Counted from the first letter of the stretch, positions 16,946 to 26,156 are shown. The stretch is 64,000 nt of DNA from JAOADN01 sp049323795 (GCA_049323795.1 JBMOOH010000009.1:62001-126000); one strand, 5' to 3'. Notes: generated from the letters alone by a model not told the origin. Program-made: numbers and translations.

Positions 16946-17545
16946 TCAGCCGGCCCTCTGGAGCATCTCGGCAAGGGTCGGGATGCTGCCGCCCGCCTGG
17001 TCGAGCATCGCGCCGATCTCGGTGCGCTCCGAGGCGAGCATGTTCACGCCCTCGATGACGAGGTTGAAAAATTTCCGCCGGCCGTTCTTCTCGAAGACCT
17101 GCCAGCGCACCTCGAACGGTGACTGGCCCCTGAGCTTCGCCACCGACACGACCTCGAAGAAACTCTTCAGAGGCCGCGCGCCGGTCACTTCCACGGTGCC
17201 GCCGATGAATTCCTTGAAGCGCTTTCCGTATTTGCGCGCGATGTAGCCGCTGAACGCCTGGCTGTACTGCGACAGCTCGGCCTTCGACGCGGCACGGCCG
17301 GCCGGACCGAGGGAGCTCTGGGCGATGTAGGCGACATCGGCGTAGCGGGTGAAGATGCCCTCGAAGTCGCGGATCATGGCGTCCACGGACTTGCCCGAGG
17401 TGATGACGGCGTTGATCTCGCCCACCACCTGATCGACGAGCGCGCGCGCCTCGTCCACGGTCAGTGCCGAGGCGCCCGACGCCAGCGCCAGCGCCCCGGC
17501 GGCCGCGCCCGACAGCAGCCGGCGGCGGTTCAGGTCACTTTGCAT
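16946..17545 (-). CDS. mlaC: MlaC-like periplasmic phospholipid carrier
   Basis: The 199-residue protein belongs to the MlaC/Ttg2D family, which ferries phospholipids between the outer-membrane MlaA complex and the inner-membrane MlaFEDB transporter. The N terminus, DLNRRRLLSGAAAGALALASG, is a twin-arginine-like signal. The mature part shows the family pattern with SKAELSQYSQAFSGYIARKYGKRF and LVIEGVNMLASERTEI near the C terminus. Its start overlaps the end of mlaA by 11 bp, so the two are translated together. No mlaFED genes are seen nearby. Confidence 0.9.
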   Translation of the reverse strand: MQSDLNRRRLLSGAAAGALALASGASALTVDEARALVDQVVGEINAVITSGKSVDAMIRDFEGIFTRYADVAYIAQSSLGPAGRAASKAELSQYSQAFSGYIARKYGKRFKEFIGGTVEVTGARPLKSFFEVVSVAKLRGQSPFEVRWQVFEKNGRRKFFNLVIEGVNMLASERTEIGAMLDQAGGSIPTLAEMLQRAG

Positions 17546-18290
17546 AGGGATCCTCGTTCGGGTCGATGACGGCGGCTTCCTCGCCCAGCTTGAAGCGCCG
17601 GTTCTGGAGGTAGATCAGCCGCGACTGTGCATAACTGTCGGCGCTCTCGTAAAGGACCGATTCGACCGTCTCGGCGAAACGCTGCCGGTCGCCGATGCGC
17701 GCCGTGAGGTAGGCGCCCACCACATAGGAACTCTCCGGCGGGCCGAAAAGCCTGTTGGCCGGATTGACGGCCAGACCCACGATCGTGCCCGCGATGTCGC
17801 GTTCCGTCGTCGGTCCGATGAACGGCATCTCGAGGTAGGCCCCCTCGGGCACCCCCCAGACCTGAAGCGTCTGGCCGAAGTCGGTGTCGGCCTTCGGCAT
17901 CCCGAGCGCGGACGCCACGTCGAAGAGTCCGCCGATGCCGAACGTGGTGTTGACGGCGAATCGCAGCGTCCCGAGCGCCGCCGGATCGGGCCTGCCCTGC
18001 AGCACGCTGTTCAGGACGTTGCCGGGCTCGCCCAGGTTGGCGGTGAAGTTGCCGAAGCCGCGGGCGATCGGCCGCGGAATCTTCGGAATGACTCCGCGCT
18101 GCCCCCCGCCCCCGAACAGCGTCTGGTCCACCGCCTTGTTGAAGGCGTGGACCTGGCGGTTGGACGATTCGTAGGGATCGTTGAACCCGGTGCCGCGCGA
18201 TGCGGTGCCCGATGCGCAGCCCGCCAGCAGCAGCGCCCCGAAAAGTCCCGCCACGATCGCCCGGTTCGGACGCAAGGGCGACCAGGCCAT
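17535..18290 (-). CDS. mlaA: MlaA/VacJ outer-membrane lipoprotein
   Basis: MlaA removes misplaced phospholipids from the outer leaflet of the outer membrane. The 251-residue precursor has a signal peptide with lipobox LLAGC at about residues 21-25, followed by FNDPYESSNRQVHAFNKAVD, the FGIGGLFDVAS block and DFGQTLQVWGVPEGAYLEMP, all diagnostic for VacJ. The ATG at 18290 opens the signal peptide; the frame runs 39 codons further upstream without meaning. It heads a two-gene mlaA-mlaC operon and is divergent from the type I secretion genes. Confidence 0.95.
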   Translation of the reverse strand: MAWSPLRPNRAIVAGLFGALLLAGCASGTASRGTGFNDPYESSNRQVHAFNKAVDQTLFGGGGQRGVIPKIPRPIARGFGNFTANLGEPGNVLNSVLQGRPDPAALGTLRFAVNTTFGIGGLFDVASALGMPKADTDFGQTLQVWGVPEGAYLEMPFIGPTTERDIAGTIVGLAVNPANRLFGPPESSYVVGAYLTARIGDRQRFAETVESVLYESADSYAQSRLIYLQNRRFKLGEEAAVIDPNEDPYAK

Positions 18291-18425
18291 CCGAAAAGGG
18301 TTCCTCAATGTCTGGTTCCTATCACTGGGTCCGCCGGGGGGCCGGACGGCGGATCGCGCCGGCCCCGCGGTCGGCCGGAGGCTAAGTGTCCGCGCGCCGA
18401 GTTTCAACCCGCCATCGGCCGCAGG

Positions 18426-20036
18426 ATGCCGCGGCCGGCGGCCAGCGCCTGCCAGGGGCCAAGTGCCGGTTCGGTGATCGACCTCAGCCCGCCAGCGTCC
18501 TCGCCCGACACCCCGCCCCGGCGGACGGCCGCGCTGTTCGCGCTGGCCGGCGTCTGTTCGGTCATGGTGAACCTCCTGCTCCTGACCGGTCCGGTCTTCA
18601 CGATCGAGATCTACGACCGCGTCCTTGCCACCCGGTCCATGCCGACACTTGCGGCGCTGGCGGCTTTCGCGGTCTTCCTCTTCGGCGTCCTCGGGCTGTT
18701 CGATCTGGCCCGGTCGGTGGCGCTGGCGCGGCTGGCCGCCGGGCTGGCGTCACGGGGACCGGCGGCAGGGGGGGGACCGGCGGCAGGGGACCCCCTGACG
18801 GGCGGCGCGGACCGGCCGGACGGCGAAGGGCGCGGCGCCCGCACGGCGTGGTCGCTCCTGCTGTCGCCCTCGGCGTCTCGTCTCCTCGACCTTCCGTTCG
18901 CTCCGCTCTTCGTTGCGGCGCTGTTCGTCCTGCATCCCCTCCTCGGGCTCGCGGCGGGGGCGGGGGCGGTTCTGCTGCTGGCGACGGCGGCCGGTCCCGC
19001 GTGGCGGGCCGCGGGGAAGGGCGCAGATGCCGGGCAGGCGCAGCCCTGGCAGCCTGCAGACGAGGGCAGACCCCCGGCGGGCCCTCCGGGTCCGGCCATC
19101 GAGGCCGAGGTGTGCCTTCTCGTGCTGCGCCGCACCCTCGGCTTCTGGATCCAGACCGCCGTGCTGGCGCTCGGTGCCTATCTGGCCATCCTTGACCGGA
19201 TCTCGGTCGGCTCCATCGTCGCCGCCTCGATCCTGTCCGAGCGTGCGCTCGGTCCGGTCGGCCATCTCGCAGCCATCGCCCCCGAGGCGCTCGCCGGCCT
19301 CGCGCGGCGCCCGCGTCCCGGCACGCGCCCCCGGCCCGCCCCGGCGGCGATGCCGCCGGACGGCACAAGGGGACTCGAACTTCACCGGCCGGGACCGGCA
19401 ACTGCCGCCGGTCCGCTCGCCATCGCACCCGGCACCGCCGTCGCCGTCCTGGGGGCGAGCGGATCGGGCAAGTCGCGCCTGCTCGACATGATGGCCGCCG
19501 GCGCCCCGGACTGCGCCGCGACCCTCGGCGGCGTCCGACTGAGCGCGCTTCCCGAGACCGACCGCCTGCGGCGCATCGGCCATGTCGCGCAGGGTCCATT
19601 CCTGTCCTCCGGACCGGGGCAGGCGGCAGCGCGGGCGGCAGCACGGGCGGCACTGCTGACGGCCGCCGACCTGGCCGATGCGCTCGGCCGGTTCGGACTT
19701 GCCGCGCCGGATGCCCGCGCGGGGCCCCTGCCCGCGGGCACGGCCCAGCGCCTGCGCCTTGCGTGCGCCTTCGCGGGGCGGCCGTCGCTGATCCTTCTCG
19801 ACGAACCCGAAGCGCATCTCGACTCGGCCGGGTTGTCGCTCCTCTGCCGTGCGGTCGCCGGGGCCGCTGCCGGGGGCGCGGTCATCCTCGTGGCAAGCCA
19901 CCGGCCCGAGGCGATCGCGGCCTGCACCCATGTGCTCGCGCTCGACGGGGGGCGGCAGCGCGCCTTCGGTCCGCGCGAATCGGTCCTGTCCTGGGCGCGC
20001 GCGGCGCGCACCTCTGCGGCCGGAGCCGCGCGATGA
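18426..20036 (+). CDS. Type I secretion ABC transporter-like protein, divergent (PrtD family)
   Basis: Its layout is that of a PrtD-type ABC exporter: four to five hydrophobic helices in the first half (e.g. LDLPFAPLFVAALFVLHPLL), then a nucleotide-binding domain with Walker A GASGSGKS, Walker B SLILLDEPEAHLD and H-loop VASHRPEA. It is unusual: the region between helices 4 and 5 is shortened and rich in Pro/Gly/Ala, the helical subdomain after the Q-loop is abridged, and the LSGGQ signature is replaced by LPAGTAQRL. The start is uncertain between ATG 18426 and GTG 18474. It overlaps the HlyD gene by 4 bp (ATGA). Activity is plausible but not assured. Confidence 0.75.
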   Translation: MPRPAASACQGPSAGSVIDLSPPASSPDTPPRRTAALFALAGVCSVMVNLLLLTGPVFTIEIYDRVLATRSMPTLAALAAFAVFLFGVLGLFDLARSVALARLAAGLASRGPAAGGGPAAGDPLTGGADRPDGEGRGARTAWSLLLSPSASRLLDLPFAPLFVAALFVLHPLLGLAAGAGAVLLLATAAGPAWRAAGKGADAGQAQPWQPADEGRPPAGPPGPAIEAEVCLLVLRRTLGFWIQTAVLALGAYLAILDRISVGSIVAASILSERALGPVGHLAAIAPEALAGLARRPRPGTRPRPAPAAMPPDGTRGLELHRPGPATAAGPLAIAPGTAVAVLGASGSGKSRLLDMMAAGAPDCAATLGGVRLSALPETDRLRRIGHVAQGPFLSSGPGQAAARAAARAALLTAADLADALGRFGLAAPDARAGPLPAGTAQRLRLACAFAGRPSLILLDEPEAHLDSAGLSLLCRAVAGAAAGGAVILVASHRPEAIAACTHVLALDGGRQRAFGPRESVLSWARAARTSAAGAAR

Positions 20037-21295
20037 CCGCGGCGCGCTCGCCGGTCGCTCTGCCCCTGTCGCTCGCCGGCGGTGCCGCGCTCTTGCTGGC
20101 GTCGGGCATCGCCGTTGCGGCGCTGAGCAGGCCGCTCCCCGGCGCGGTGACATTGCCCGGCCGGGTGGAGGACGGGCCCCCGGCTGTCCCGGTGCGGCAC
20201 CCGGACGGCGGGATCGTGGCGGCCGTGGCCGTCTCCGAGGGAACCGCCGTGACCGCGGGTCAGGTGCTGATGCGGCTCGACGGCGGCCCGCAGGACGCCG
20301 AGGCACGCCTGCTCGGGCGCCAGCTCTTCGGGCTCGCCCTGACCGAAGCGCGGCTCGCGGCGCTGCGCGACGGCAGGGACGGCATCGCGGTGCCTGCGGC
20401 CGCCGGCGGCATGGACCCGGCCGAGGCTGCCGCGCTGCTGGCGGCGGAATCGCTGCGGCTGCGGTCGGAACGGGAGTCGGCCGACCAGGCCGCGGCGGGC
20501 GAGGATCGGCAGCGCGCCGGGCTCGACAGCCAGATCGCCGCGCTGCGCGCCGAAGGGCGTGCGGTGGAGCGCCAGCGGAGCGTGGTTGCAGAGGAACGCG
20601 GCAATCAGGCGGGACTCGCCGCCAAGGGGCTGGTTCCGGCGCAGCGGGTCCGCGCGCTGGAGCAGGAACTCGGTCGCCTCGACGCAGTCTCGGCCGAACT
20701 GGAGGCCCGCCTGGCCGAAGCGGAGATGCGCCGCGAGGCCCTCGCCGCCGAGGCCGACCGCCGCCGCCTCGCCCGGGACGAGGACGTGGCCCGCCAGCTT
20801 TCGGACCTCGCGCCGCGGCGCGCCGAGATCGAGGAGCGGCTCGCACTCGCCCTGGCGAGGCGCGACGCGCTCCTGCTCCGCGCGCCGGTTGCAGGGACCG
20901 TCGAACTCACCCCGCTCGCCGCGCCCGGGGTCACGCTCCGCCCGGGCGAGACCGCGCTCGCGATCGCCCCCCCGGGCACCGGCGCCGAGATCGTCGCCGA
21001 GATCGGCCCGCGGGACGCCGCGCTCGTCCGGCCCGGCGGAACCGTGCGCATCCGGCTGGTCGGGCAGCCGGGCGCGGCCACCCTGACCGGAACGGTCCTG
21101 CGCCGGGCGGTGCTTCGCGGCGCGGACGGGCGCGGCATCGCAAGCCGCGCCGTGGTGAAGCCGGACGGCGTTCCCGCCGGCGTCCTGCTTGCGCCGGGCC
21201 AGCCGGTGCAGATCGTGGTTCCCGTCGCCGGCGCGGGCCCGCTGGGCGACATCCTGCGGCGCTTTGCGCCACCGCCGCCGGCTTCTCCGCGATAG
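20033..21295 (+). CDS. HlyD-family membrane fusion protein of type I secretion
   Basis: The 420-residue protein resembles PrtE/HlyD adaptors: one N-terminal membrane helix (residues about 8-30), a lipoyl half domain (VRHPDGGIVAAVAVSEGTAVTAGQVL), a long alanine/arginine-rich coiled coil (about residues 85-280) and the second lipoyl half RAPVAGTVE. It is coupled to the ABC gene by an ATGA overlap, so both should form one export apparatus. No TolC homologue or RTX substrate is visible in the window. Confidence 0.85.
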   Translation: MTAARSPVALPLSLAGGAALLLASGIAVAALSRPLPGAVTLPGRVEDGPPAVPVRHPDGGIVAAVAVSEGTAVTAGQVLMRLDGGPQDAEARLLGRQLFGLALTEARLAALRDGRDGIAVPAAAGGMDPAEAAALLAAESLRLRSERESADQAAAGEDRQRAGLDSQIAALRAEGRAVERQRSVVAEERGNQAGLAAKGLVPAQRVRALEQELGRLDAVSAELEARLAEAEMRREALAAEADRRRLARDEDVARQLSDLAPRRAEIEERLALALARRDALLLRAPVAGTVELTPLAAPGVTLRPGETALAIAPPGTGAEIVAEIGPRDAALVRPGGTVRIRLVGQPGAATLTGTVLRRAVLRGADGRGIASRAVVKPDGVPAGVLLAPGQPVQIVVPVAGAGPLGDILRRFAPPPPASPR

Positions 21296-21374
21296 CGCGG
21301 CCTGACGCGCCCTTCCACCCGCCGCAAGGGACAGCTAGCCTGTCTCCTGCGCAACGAATCCGGAGAAGGCGGCA

Positions 21375-21839
21375 ATGGGCACGACGATCGACGAAAGACT
21401 GGCGGCACTGGGCGTGACCCTGCCCGACGCCCCGCCGCCCGCCGCGAACTACATCCCCTTCGTCCGCGTCGGCGATCTCGTGTTCATCTCGGGCCAGATC
21501 AGCCAGGGTCCGCAGGGCCTGGTCAAGGGCAGGCTCGGGGCCGAGATGGACGCCGCCGCCGGTGCCGCCGCCGCGCGGCTCTGCGGGATCAGCATCCTCG
21601 CCCAGCTCCGCCGCGCCTGCGATGGCGACTTCGGCCGTGTCGTCCGGGCGGTGAAGCTGACCGGCTTCGTGAACTCCACCCCCGACTTCACCGACCAGCC
21701 GAAGGTGGTGAACGGCTGCTCGGACTTCCTCGTCGAGGTGCTGGGCGACGCCGGCCGCCACGCGCGCTCCGCCGTCTCGGCCGCCGCCCTGCCGCTCGGC
21801 GTCGCGGTCGAGGTCGAGGCGATCTTCCAGGTCCGCTGA
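21375..21839 (+). CDS. ridA: RidA/YjgF-family protein
   Basis: RidA-type proteins hydrolyse reactive enamines/imines formed by PLP enzymes. The 154 residues show VRVGDLVFISGQI, the loop with NSTPDFTDQPKVVNGCSDF and the terminal GVAVEVEAIFQV. It belongs to the longer, subgroup-2-like form with N-terminal extension GTTIDERLAALGVTLPD. The conserved arginine of true RidA is not evident at its usual place, so the exact reaction is open. It is followed by the phosphodiesterase with a TGATG overlap and probably starts the operon running to phhB. Confidence 0.9.
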   Translation: MGTTIDERLAALGVTLPDAPPPAANYIPFVRVGDLVFISGQISQGPQGLVKGRLGAEMDAAAGAAAARLCGISILAQLRRACDGDFGRVVRAVKLTGFVNSTPDFTDQPKVVNGCSDFLVEVLGDAGRHARSAVSAAALPLGVAVEVEAIFQVR

Positions 21840-22624
21840 TGGCCTATCCCCCCGTCGTGCCCCTTCCGGCGGCGTTCCTGCGCGCGCCGATCGCCCACCG
21901 CGCGCTCCACGACCGGCGCGGCGGGCGGCCCGAGAACTCGCTGGCCGCCGTCCGCGCCGCCGTCGCGGCCGGCTACGGGATCGAGATCGACGTCCAGCCC
22001 TCGGCCGACGCCGTGCCGATGGTGTTTCACGACTACGACCTCGCGCGCCTGACAGGCGAGGCCGGCCGCATCAGGCAAGTGCGGGCCGCCGACCTGAAGC
22101 GGTTCCGCCTGAAGGGAACCGCCGAGCATGTCCCGACCCTGGCCGAGGTTCTCGGGGCCGTGGACGGGCGCGTGCCCCTGCTTGTCGAAGTGAAGGACCA
22201 GACCGGAGCGGTCGGCGCCGATGTCGGCCCCTTCGAAAGAGCCACCGCGCGAGTACTCGAAGGCTACGGCGGCCCCCTTGCGGTGATGTCCTACAACCCG
22301 CACTCGGTCGCCGCCTTCGCCGAGGCGCTTCCCGCCGTCCCGCGCGGCCTCACGGTTGGCGGCCCCGCGGATTCGACCTATGCAGGCCTGCCCGAAAAGC
22401 GGGCCCTGCAGCTGGCGGACATGGCCGATTTCGACGCGGTCGGAGCGTCGTTCGTCTCCTATGACCGGGAACAGCTTCACCGCCGCGCCGTGACCGCCCT
22501 GAAGGCGCGTGGCGTGCCGATCCTGTGCTGGACCGTCCGCTCCCCCGCGCAGGAGGCCGAGGCGCGGCAGGTTGCCGACAACGTGACCTTCGAAGGCTAC
22601 CCCGCCGTCATCCCCGCCGCTTGA
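21839..22624 (+). CDS. Glycerophosphodiester phosphodiesterase
   Basis: The 261-residue GDPD-fold enzyme should split glycerophosphodiesters into glycerol 3-phosphate and an alcohol. It has the opening IAHRALHDRRGGRPENSLAA, the metal-binding GIEIDVQPSADAVPMVFHD, and LLVEVKDQ, with the second half CWTVRSPAQ. No signal peptide is seen, so it is cytoplasmic. It overlaps ridA by one base (TGATG) and is followed 61 bp later by the acyltransferase gene. Confidence 0.92.
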   Translation: MAYPPVVPLPAAFLRAPIAHRALHDRRGGRPENSLAAVRAAVAAGYGIEIDVQPSADAVPMVFHDYDLARLTGEAGRIRQVRAADLKRFRLKGTAEHVPTLAEVLGAVDGRVPLLVEVKDQTGAVGADVGPFERATARVLEGYGGPLAVMSYNPHSVAAFAEALPAVPRGLTVGGPADSTYAGLPEKRALQLADMADFDAVGASFVSYDREQLHRRAVTALKARGVPILCWTVRSPAQEAEARQVADNVTFEGYPAVIPAA

Positions 22625-22685
22625 CGGGGCCGGCGAACGGGCCAAGTTGCAGACGGTCCCCGACAGGAAGGCGCGCCTGCGTCCG

Positions 22686-23894
22686 ATGCCCGAGTCAGCC
22701 AAGATCACCGTCCTGACATCGCTGGCCGACATCCCGGCGGCGGAGTGGGACGCCTGCGCCTGCCCCGAGGCGGCGGACGGAGGCCGTCCTTGCGACCCCT
22801 TCACCACGCACCGTTTCCTCTCGGCGCTCGAAACCTCGGGGTCGGTCGGACGCGGCACCGGCTGGCAGCCCCGCCACCTCGTCGCCCGGACGGGCGGCGA
22901 GACCGCGGGGGTCATGCCGCTCTACGCCAAGAGCCACAGCCAGGGCGAATACATCTTCGACCACGCGTGGGCCGACGCCTGGGAACGCGCGGGCGGGCGG
23001 TACTACCCCAAGCTCCAGTCCGCCGTGCCCTTCACCCCCGCCACCGGGCGGCGCTTCCTGACGAAGCCGGGGCGCGCCGATGCCCGCGCCGCGCTCGTGG
23101 CCGGCGCGGTGCAGTTCGCCGTGCAGGCGGGCGTTTCCTCGCTCCACGTCACCTTCTGCACCGCCGCGGAGGCCGAAGCGGCGGCGGCGGCGGGCTTTCT
23201 CCACCGCGTCACCCAGCAGTTCCACTGGGAGAACCGGGCCTATGCCAGCCACGACGCTTTCCTCGCCGACCTCTCCTCGCGCAAGCGCAAGGCGATCCGC
23301 AAGGAACGCAGCGTCGCACAGGGCTTCGGCGGACGGATCGTCCGGCTCACCGGCGACGACATCCTGCCCGAGCACTGGGGCGCCTTCTGGCGCTTCTACC
23401 AGGACACCGGCAGCCGCAAATGGGGCCGCCCCTACCTCACCCGCGCCTTCTTCGACGAAGTCCACCGCACGCTGCGGAACGACGTCCTCCTCGTTCTCGC
23501 CGAACGGGACGGCCGCTGGGTCGCCGGGGCGCTCAACTTCATCGGGCGCGACACGCTTTTCGGCCGTTACTGGGGCTGCACGGAACACCACCCGTCCCTG
23601 CACTTCGAACTCTGCTACCATCAGGCCATCGACTTCGCGATCGGGACCGGGATGAAACGGGTCGAGGCCGGGGCGCAGGGCGAACACAAGCTTGCCCGCG
23701 GATACCTTCCGGTCGAAGTCCACTCGCTGCACTGGATCGCCGATCCGGGCTTCCGCGACGCCGTGGCGCGCTATCTGCGGGCCGAGCGCGCGGCCGTCGG
23801 CGAAGAGATCGAGGTGATGACCGCCCACGGCCCCTTCCGCCGCGGACCGATGAACGAGGAGGCCGAGGATGGCGAACCTGCTCACGCCGAATGA
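22686..23894 (+). CDS. GNAT-like acyltransferase, COG3146/DUF482 type
   Basis: The 402-residue protein belongs to the conserved 'peptidogalycan biosynthesis/recognition' GNAT group whose reaction is not established. Visible are DPFTTHRFLSALETSGS near the N terminus, the FWRFYQDTGSRKWGRPYLTRAFF block, GRYWGC, and the end segment GAQGEHKLARGYLPVEVHSLHWI. The ATG at 22686 was preferred over an in-frame TTG at 22647. It overlaps phhB by 26 bp. Its place between a GDPD and a pterin dehydratase gives no clear hint of function. Confidence 0.85.
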   Translation: MPESAKITVLTSLADIPAAEWDACACPEAADGGRPCDPFTTHRFLSALETSGSVGRGTGWQPRHLVARTGGETAGVMPLYAKSHSQGEYIFDHAWADAWERAGGRYYPKLQSAVPFTPATGRRFLTKPGRADARAALVAGAVQFAVQAGVSSLHVTFCTAAEAEAAAAAGFLHRVTQQFHWENRAYASHDAFLADLSSRKRKAIRKERSVAQGFGGRIVRLTGDDILPEHWGAFWRFYQDTGSRKWGRPYLTRAFFDEVHRTLRNDVLLVLAERDGRWVAGALNFIGRDTLFGRYWGCTEHHPSLHFELCYHQAIDFAIGTGMKRVEAGAQGEHKLARGYLPVEVHSLHWIADPGFRDAVARYLRAERAAVGEEIEVMTAHGPFRRGPMNEEAEDGEPAHAE

Positions 23895-24234
23895 ACGCAC
23901 CGACACCCTTCCCGCCCTTGGCGCGACCGGCTGGCGCGCCGTCGAGGGGCGCGACGCGATCCGGAAGGTCTGGAAGTTCCGCAGCTTCTCGGAAGCCTGG
24001 GGCTTCCTGTCGCGCACCGCGCTGATGGCCGAGAGGCTGAACCACCACCCGGAATGGCGCAACACCTACAATGTCGTGGATGTCACGCTCACGACCCACG
24101 ACGCGAATGGGCTCACCGGGCTTGACGTAAAGCTCGCAGAGGCGATGGACCGCTTCGGCGCGGGGGCCGAGGTCCAGGCGGACCACTCGGCCCCGATCCA
24201 GTCGCTCTGCGAGGCGCGTGCGTCCGGGCGCTAA
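23869..24234 (+). CDS. phhB: 4a-hydroxytetrahydrobiopterin dehydratase
   Basis: This 121-residue pterin-4a-carbinolamine dehydratase recycles the cofactor of aromatic amino acid hydroxylases. It shows the family pattern KFRSFSEAWGFLSRTALMAE followed by NHHPEWRNTYNVVDVTLTTHD with the catalytic histidines (NHHPEW) and the later GLTGLD. It ends the ridA-GDPD-GNAT operon and its stop overlaps that of the convergent peroxiredoxin by 4 bp. No phenylalanine hydroxylase gene is in the window. Confidence 0.94.
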   Translation: MANLLTPNERTDTLPALGATGWRAVEGRDAIRKVWKFRSFSEAWGFLSRTALMAERLNHHPEWRNTYNVVDVTLTTHDANGLTGLDVKLAEAMDRFGAGAEVQADHSAPIQSLCEARASGR

Positions 24235-24716
24235 AGGGTGGCCAGCAGTTCCTCGCCCCTCGAGATCCGGCAGGTGTTGGGCGCGTCCACGTTGGCGCGG
24301 GTGACCACGCCGTCCTCGAGCACCAGCGCGTAGCGGTTCGACCGGCCGACAAGGCCGATGGCGGGGGCCGTGAAATCCATCCCCAACGCCCGGGTGAAGG
24401 ACCCGTCGGCGTCGCCGAGCATCGTGATGCCCGCCGTCTTCGCCCCCGACGCCTTCGCCCAGGCATCGAGAACGAAGGGGTCGTTCACCGCGATGCAGAT
24501 GATTTCCTCCACCGCCTTCGCCCGGAACGCGGGTGCGGTGCGGATGAAGCTGGGCAGATGGATCGTGCTGCACGGTCCGGTGAAGGCCCCGGGAAGCCCG
24601 AAGACCACAACCCTGCGGCCTTTCACATACTCGGCGAAGTCCACCGTCTCGGGCCCGTCCGGACCCATCTTCACGAAACTGGCCGCCGGCAGGCGGTCCC
24701 CGACCCTGATCGACAT
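24231..24716 (-). CDS. Peroxiredoxin, Prx5/hybrid AhpC-TSA type
   Basis: The 161-residue thiol peroxidase reduces H2O2 and organic peroxides. The peroxidatic Cys49 lies in PGAFTGPCSTIHLPSF, where the usual TPTCS is TGPCS. The conserved arginine is in GLVGRSNRYALVLEDG. The C terminus has ANTCRIS-type sequence (APNTCRISRGEELL) with a second cysteine that could serve for resolution. It is divergent from the flavoprotein reductase with 77 bp between them. Confidence 0.94.
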   Translation of the reverse strand: MSIRVGDRLPAASFVKMGPDGPETVDFAEYVKGRRVVVFGLPGAFTGPCSTIHLPSFIRTAPAFRAKAVEEIICIAVNDPFVLDAWAKASGAKTAGITMLGDADGSFTRALGMDFTAPAIGLVGRSNRYALVLEDGVVTRANVDAPNTCRISRGEELLATL

Positions 24717-24793
24717 TGATCGTCCTTGCTGTTGGCGTTGCCGTCACCCGTGGTTATAGCTTCGCCCGCGCAGTCAGCCAGGGGGAGAGGCCG

Positions 24794-26002
24794 ATGTCGG
24801 GGATCGTGATCGTCGGGGCGGGCCAGGCCGGGGCATCGCTCGCCGCCAGGCTCCGTGCGCTGGGCCACCACGGTCCTGTCACCCTGATCGGCGAGGAACC
24901 CGTCGCACCCTACCAGCGCCCGCCCCTCTCGAAGGGCTACCTGATGGGGGAGATGGATCTCGACCGTCTCTTCCTCCGCGCGCACGGGTTCTGGGACGAG
25001 CAGTCGATCACGCTGAAGCTCGGCCAGCAGGTGACGGCGATCGACCGCGCGGCCGGGTCGGTCACGCTGTCGGACGGCTCGGCCGTTCCCTACACGCAGC
25101 TTGCCCTGACGACCGGCGCCATTCCGCGCCGCCTGCCCCCGTCGGCCGGGGGTGACCTTGCCGGCGTCTACACGGTCCGGACGCTCGCCGACATCGACTC
25201 GATGAAGCCCGAGTTCCGGGCCGGCCGGCGCCTTCTGATCGTGGGCGGCGGCTACATCGGGCTCGAGGCGGCGTCCGTCGCCGCGAAGCTCGGGCTCGAC
25301 GTGACGGTGATCGAGATGGCGCCCCGCATCCTCCAGCGCGTGGCCGCCGCCGAGACGTCGGACTTCGTCCGGTCGGCCCACCTCGCGCATGGGGTGATGA
25401 TCTACGAGGGCATCGGCCTGACGCGGCTGACGGGCGAGGGCCGGGTCAGGGGCGCGATCCTGACCGACAGGCGCGAGATCCCGGCCGATTTCGTGATCGT
25501 CGGGATGGGCATCACGCCCGCGGCGGCGCTTGCCGAAGCGGCGGGACTCGAGATCGACAACGGCATCCGGTGCGACGAGATGGGCCGCACCTCCGACCCG
25601 GCGATCTGGGCGGCGGGCGACTGCGCGTCCTTCCCGTGGAGGGATGGCCGCCTGCGCCTCGAATCGGTGGGGAACGCCATCGACATGGCCGAGGCGGTGG
25701 CGGCGAACATGCTCGGGGCCGGGGCGCCTTACGTCGCCGCGCCGTGGTTCTGGTCGGACCAGTACGACATCAAGCTGCAGATCGCGGGCCTGAACACCGG
25801 CTACGACCACATCGTCACCCGCCCCGGCGAGAACGGTGCGGTGTCGTTCTGGTACTACAGGGGCGGCACGCTTCTGGCCGTCGACGCGATGAGCGACGCG
25901 CGCGCCTACATGATCGGCAAGCGCCTGATCGAGATGGGCAGGTCGCCCGACCCGGCGGTGATCGCGGACCCGGCGACGAACCTGAAGGGGCTGCTGAGGT
26001 AG
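24794..26002 (+). CDS. FAD-dependent ferredoxin/putidaredoxin reductase-type oxidoreductase
   Basis: The 402-residue flavoprotein has the FAD-binding VIVGAGQAGASLAARL at the N terminus, PYQRPPLSKGYL, the NAD(P)H-binding LLIVGGGYIGLEAASVA in the middle, the second FAD motif WAAGDCA, and a C-terminal domain with WFWSDQYDIKLQIAG, typical of reductases that pass electrons to a [2Fe-2S] ferredoxin or Rieske partner. The ATG at 24794 has GGGGAGAGG upstream. No ferredoxin gene is adjacent; the Rieske oxygenase at 34956-36086 is a possible but unproved customer. Confidence 0.92.
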   Translation: MSGIVIVGAGQAGASLAARLRALGHHGPVTLIGEEPVAPYQRPPLSKGYLMGEMDLDRLFLRAHGFWDEQSITLKLGQQVTAIDRAAGSVTLSDGSAVPYTQLALTTGAIPRRLPPSAGGDLAGVYTVRTLADIDSMKPEFRAGRRLLIVGGGYIGLEAASVAAKLGLDVTVIEMAPRILQRVAAAETSDFVRSAHLAHGVMIYEGIGLTRLTGEGRVRGAILTDRREIPADFVIVGMGITPAAALAEAAGLEIDNGIRCDEMGRTSDPAIWAAGDCASFPWRDGRLRLESVGNAIDMAEAVAANMLGAGAPYVAAPWFWSDQYDIKLQIAGLNTGYDHIVTRPGENGAVSFWYYRGGTLLAVDAMSDARAYMIGKRLIEMGRSPDPAVIADPATNLKGLLR

Positions 26003-26034
26003 GATGCCCGCGCCCGGAAGCGCCCCCCTTTTTC

Positions 26035-26079
26035 CCGGCATGGCCAGACGACCCTCCGGTCGGGGGTCGGCCATGCCGG
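26035..26079. repeat. Long two-part hairpin downstream of the flavoprotein gene
   Basis: CCGGCATGGCC (26035-26045) and its exact complement GGCCATGCCGG (26069-26079) enclose an inner dyad (CGACCC and GGGTCG, 26050-26070). A C- and T-rich tract precedes it. It may end the flavoprotein transcript, although no U-run follows. Confidence 0.6.
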
Positions 26080-26156
26080 CTGCCCGAAGGCGCAAGGCGG
26101 AAGGCAAGGGGCCATCCGCAGTTCTGAAGGCCCGGCATTCGGGCAGGATCCGCCCC

